Assembly (NCBI RefSeq): GCF_036227225.1
Contig: NZ_CP109444.1
Span: 10,955,501 to 11,019,500, forward strand
Direction: 5' to 3'
Length of the DNA stretch: 64,000 bases
Source: Streptomyces sp. NBC_01478
GTDB lineage: Bacteria; Actinomycetota; Actinomycetes; Streptomycetales; Streptomycetaceae
Made by a program: the position numbers and the translations under genes
Shown here: positions 61,270-64,000 of the stretch, piece after piece
Position numbering within the stretch: the first letter of the stretch is position 1
Layout of the letters: every line of letters begins with the position of its first letter
Notes under the pieces: generated by a model
Database searches by the model: none
What the model was told of the DNA's origin: nothing
What the model saw: only the letters and a program-made list of their open reading frames with translations

Positions 61270-62460
61270 ATGGGCAGGAACCCCTGGTTCGAGACGGTCG
61301 CCGAAGCACAGCGCCGGGCGAAGAAGCGACTGCCGAGCACGGTGTACGGCGCGCTCGTCGCCGGCTCGGAGCGCGGCCGTACGATCGACGACAACACGGC
61401 CGCGTTCGCCCAACTGGGCTTCGCGCCCAGGGTCGTTGGACACCACGCGGCGCGCGACCTGTCCACGACCGTGCTCGGCGTACCCACATCCCTCCCCGTG
61501 CTCATCTCGCCGACCGGTGTGCAGGCCGTGGACCCCGAGGGCGAGGTGGCCGTGGCCCGGGCGGCGGCGAGCAGGGATGTCGTGATGGGGCTGAGTTCCT
61601 TCGCCAGCAAGCCGGTCGAGGAGGTCGCCGCCGCTCAGCCGAACCTCTTCTACCAGCTCTACTGGAGCGGAACGCGCGCGACGATGGTGGAGCGGATGGA
61701 CCGGTCCAGGGCGGCCGGTGCCAAGGCGCTCATCGTCACCCTCGACTGGTCCTTCTCCCACGGCAGGGACTGGGGGAGCCCCACCATCCCGGACAGGCTC
61801 GACCTGAAGACCATGCTGAGGTTCGCGCCCGACGTGCTGCCCCACCCCGGCTGGCTGCTCCGGTTCGCCAAGTCCCGCCGTCTGCCCGACCTTTCGGTCC
61901 CCAACCTGCGGCCTCCGGGCGGTGAGGCCCCCACCTTCTTCGGCGCCTACGGCGAGTGGATGCAGACCACACCCCCGACCTGGGAGGACGTGGCGTGGCT
62001 GCGCAAGGAGTGGGGAGGGCCCTTCCTGCTCAAGGGAGTCACCCGCGTGGACGACGCCAAGCGGGCCGTCGACGCCGGAGTGTCCGCCCTCTCCGTCTCC
62101 AACCACGGCGGCAACAACCTCGACACCACTCCCGCCACCATCCGCGTACTCCCCGCGATAGCGGACGCGGTCGGCACGCAGATCGAAGTCCTCCTCGACG
62201 GCGGTGTGCGTCGGGGCGGCGACGTGGCCAAGGCGCTCGCCCTCGGCGCCCGCGCCGTCCTGATCGGCCGCGCCTATCTCTGGGGCCTGGCCGCGAACGG
62301 GCAGGCAGGCGTGGAGAACGTCCTGGACATCCTCCGCAGCGGCCTCGACTCGGCGGTCCTGGGCCTCGGGCACTCCTCCGTCCACGAGTTGACGCCGGAC
62401 GACCTGGTCATCCCCCCGGGCTTCCCCCTCGTCCTGGGCCGCGACACCCCGGCCGCCTGA
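61270..62460 (+). CDS. mftD: mycofactocin biosynthesis FMN-dependent deaminase MftD
   Basis: 396-residue TIM-barrel flavoprotein of the lactate-oxidase/glycolate-oxidase family: LPVLISPTGVQAVDPEGEVA, FYQLYWSGTRATMVERMDR, LLKGVTRVDDAKRAVDAGV, catalytic His in VSNHGGNNLD, FMN-phosphate loop VLLDGGVRRGGDVAKAL. MftD oxidatively deaminates the cyclised dipeptide. It starts 24 bp after mftC. Confidence 0.93.
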   Translation: MGRNPWFETVAEAQRRAKKRLPSTVYGALVAGSERGRTIDDNTAAFAQLGFAPRVVGHHAARDLSTTVLGVPTSLPVLISPTGVQAVDPEGEVAVARAAASRDVVMGLSSFASKPVEEVAAAQPNLFYQLYWSGTRATMVERMDRSRAAGAKALIVTLDWSFSHGRDWGSPTIPDRLDLKTMLRFAPDVLPHPGWLLRFAKSRRLPDLSVPNLRPPGGEAPTFFGAYGEWMQTTPPTWEDVAWLRKEWGGPFLLKGVTRVDDAKRAVDAGVSALSVSNHGGNNLDTTPATIRVLPAIADAVGTQIEVLLDGGVRRGGDVAKALALGARAVLIGRAYLWGLAANGQAGVENVLDILRSGLDSAVLGLGHSSVHELTPDDLVIPPGFPLVLGRDTPAA

Positions 62461-62462
62461 GC

Positions 62463-63212
62463 GTGTTCGGGGACCCGGCGACCGAACTCGCCCACACCGC
62501 CTGGCCGTTGGTGCCGTCCGACGCGCTGGTCCTCCTGCCGATCGGCTCCACCGAACAGCACGGCCCGCATCTGCCGCTCGACACGGACAGCGTCATCGCC
62601 GAGGCTGTCGCGCGGCGAGCGGCAACTGCCGTCCCCCGGGCGCTGGTTGCACCGACCCTTCCCTACGGCGCCAGCGGCGAGCACGCGGGCTTCCCCGGCA
62701 CCGTCTCGATCGGCCACGAAGCGCTGCGCACGGTGCTGGTGGAGGCCGTACGCTCGCTGTCGCCGTGGGCCGGACGGATCGTCCTCGTCAACGGCCACGG
62801 CGGCAACACCGCCACCCTCGGCACCGCCCTGAGGTTGTTGCGCACCGAGGGCCATGACGTGGCCTGGACCGGCTGCGCCGTTCCCGGAGGCGACGCGCAC
62901 GCCGGTCGTTCCGAGACCTCGGTGATGCTCCATCTCGCCCCGGAACACGTGCACTTGGAGGCGGCGGTAGCCGGTGACACCCGTCCGCTGGCCGCGCTCC
63001 TCCCGGACCTGATGGCCCACGGGGTCCGCGCGGTCTCACCCTCCGGAGTCCTCGGCGACCCGACCGGCGCCTCCGCCGCGGAAGGACACAGAGCGATGGA
63101 CACGATGGTGTCGGCGGCCGTCCGCCGGATCACCGCCTGGACCGTGGACAACCGGGGCCGCCTCGCCGAACCGGTCCCGGGGGAATCGGCCCACCAGGTC
63201 GTACGACCATGA
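62463..63212 (+). CDS. mftE: mycofactocin biosynthesis peptidase MftE (creatininase family)
   Basis: 249 residues. Creatininase metal motifs STEQHGPHLPLDTD, VNGHGGNTATL and GDAHAGRSETS are intact. It cleaves the C-terminal Val-Tyr-derived dipeptide from modified MftA. GTG start at 62463, 2 bp after mftD stop; the stop overlaps mftF (ATGA). Confidence 0.93.
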   Translation: MFGDPATELAHTAWPLVPSDALVLLPIGSTEQHGPHLPLDTDSVIAEAVARRAATAVPRALVAPTLPYGASGEHAGFPGTVSIGHEALRTVLVEAVRSLSPWAGRIVLVNGHGGNTATLGTALRLLRTEGHDVAWTGCAVPGGDAHAGRSETSVMLHLAPEHVHLEAAVAGDTRPLAALLPDLMAHGVRAVSPSGVLGDPTGASAAEGHRAMDTMVSAAVRRITAWTVDNRGRLAEPVPGESAHQVVRP

Positions 63213-64000
63213 CGTTGCCCGCCGGCTTCCTGGTCCTGCTCGACCGGCACACCCGGGTCGTGGACGGCGGCCGGGCCCTCGTCGGCGGCTTCCCGACCCG
63301 GCTGATCCGGTTGACCCCGCGGGCCCGACGCCTGCTCAGCGGGCGGACGTTGCGGGTGCGGGACGCGGCCGGCGCGCTGCTCGTGGACCGGTTGCTCGAC
63401 CTCGGCATGGCCAATCCCGTCGTAGCCTCGCTGCCGCTGCCCGCCGACCCCCGCTGCACGGTCGTCGTGCCGGTCCGCGACCGCCCACGTCAACTGGCCA
63501 GGCTGCTCAGCAGTGTTGCCGAGGAACACCCCGTGATCGTGATCGACGACGCGTCACGGCACCCGAGGGCCGTCGCCGCCGTGGCCGCCGAACACGGGGC
63601 CACCCTGGTTCCCTTGACGACGAACGTGGGCCCGGCCGCCGCCCGCAACGTCGGACTTCGGCTCGTCACCACCCCTTTCGTCGTGTTCGCCGACTCCGAC
63701 ATCGTGCTGCCCCCCGACACCGTGCCCACCCTCCTCCGGCACTTCGCCGACCCCGCCGTCGCCATGGCTGTACCCCGCATCACCGGGCTGCCCTCCGCCG
63801 CCCCGACCTGGATCGAACGCTACGAGAACGCACGCTCCTCGCTCGACCTGGGCGCCCACCCGGCCGGAGTCCGCCCCGGCAGCCCCGTCTCCTGGGCCTC
63901 CACGGCCTGCGTCGTGGCACGAGTGGACGCGCTGACGGACGGCTTCGACGAGGGGATGCGGGTCGGCGAGGACGTCGACCTGTGCTGGCGCCTGATCGAA
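63209..64000 (+). CDS. mftF: mycofactocin glycosyltransferase MftF (3' end outside window)
   Basis: 264 codons of a GT2-family glycosyltransferase: N-terminal MftF-type segment (VLLDRHTRVVDGGRALVGGF), nucleotide-sugar fold start CTVVVPVRDRPRQLARLLSS and VIDDASRHP, DxD in VVFADSDIVLP, and GEDVDLCWRL. MftF adds glucose chains to mycofactocin. The ATG overlaps mftE stop. The C-terminus is cut by the window. Confidence 0.93.
   Translation, partial: MTLPAGFLVLLDRHTRVVDGGRALVGGFPTRLIRLTPRARRLLSGRTLRVRDAAGALLVDRLLDLGMANPVVASLPLPADPRCTVVVPVRDRPRQLARLLSSVAEEHPVIVIDDASRHPRAVAAVAAEHGATLVPLTTNVGPAAARNVGLRLVTTPFVVFADSDIVLPPDTVPTLLRHFADPAVAMAVPRITGLPSAAPTWIERYENARSSLDLGAHPAGVRPGSPVSWASTACVVARVDALTDGFDEGMRVGEDVDLCWRLIE

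Noticed and set aside
59980..62385. 801-codon minus-strand frame opposite mftC and mftD
   Set aside because: The mycofactocin genes are certain, so this is an antisense shadow.

Overview
The window is high-GC DNA with strong third-position G/C bias, GTG and TTG starts, lipobox and twin-arginine exports, many LacI/TetR/LysR regulators and a rare TTA codon. Together these point to an actinomycete, most likely Streptomyces or a close relative, from an accessory-rich part of the chromosome. No tRNA, rRNA, CRISPR array or intact insertion sequence was seen.

0-12.9 kb is sugar catabolism. A GH127-type arabinofuranosidase and a solute-binding lipoprotein (cut by the window edge) face a LacI regulator across an AAAACGTTTT operator. 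A second LacI regulon follows: a complete ribose/fructose/inositol-type ABC importer, two xylose-isomerase-like TIM barrels and a Gfo/Idh dehydrogenase, with two copies of a TAAAGCGCTTTA operator. A fragment joining an IolC start to half of IolB suggests an inositol-type origin. 13.1-25.7 kb holds a translationally coupled P-loop NTPase plus membrane-anchored periplasmic-binding protein of unknown role, an alpha/beta hydrolase, a two-component system with an MMPL transporter, a Ser/Thr kinase, and a divergent MBL-fold/LysR pair.

25.7-38.4 kb is a catabolic island: one minus-strand operon running ferredoxin, P450, SDR, amidohydrolase, two M24-fold proteins (one lacking most metal ligands), a crotonase-fold protein and a tandem CaiB/BaiF CoA-transferase with a TTA codon between its halves. 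Two paralogous TetR regulators and an FAD dehydrogenase follow. The pathway looks like oxidation, CoA activation and cleavage of an unidentified organic substrate. 38.6-43.0 kb is a third LacI regulon with four CGAAA-type palindromes, a secreted sialidase-fold/ricin-lectin glycosidase (GH93-like), and a chimeric remnant of a binding lipoprotein and a GH3 enzyme.

43.0-49.2 kb carries two SpoIIE-type phosphatases, a Tat-exported phosphoesterase, a fructosamine-kinase-like protein and a small P-loop kinase. 49.3-54.8 kb is a three-gene operon ending in a TPR-CHAT (caspase-like) protein, resembling bacterial CHAT/TPR conflict systems. 55-57.3 kb has three small proteins that seem to share a beta-rich module. 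57.3-64 kb is a mycofactocin locus: mftR, divergent mftG, then mftA-B-C-D-E-F (mftF runs off the window). It makes the peptide-derived redox cofactor for nicotinoprotein alcohol dehydrogenases.
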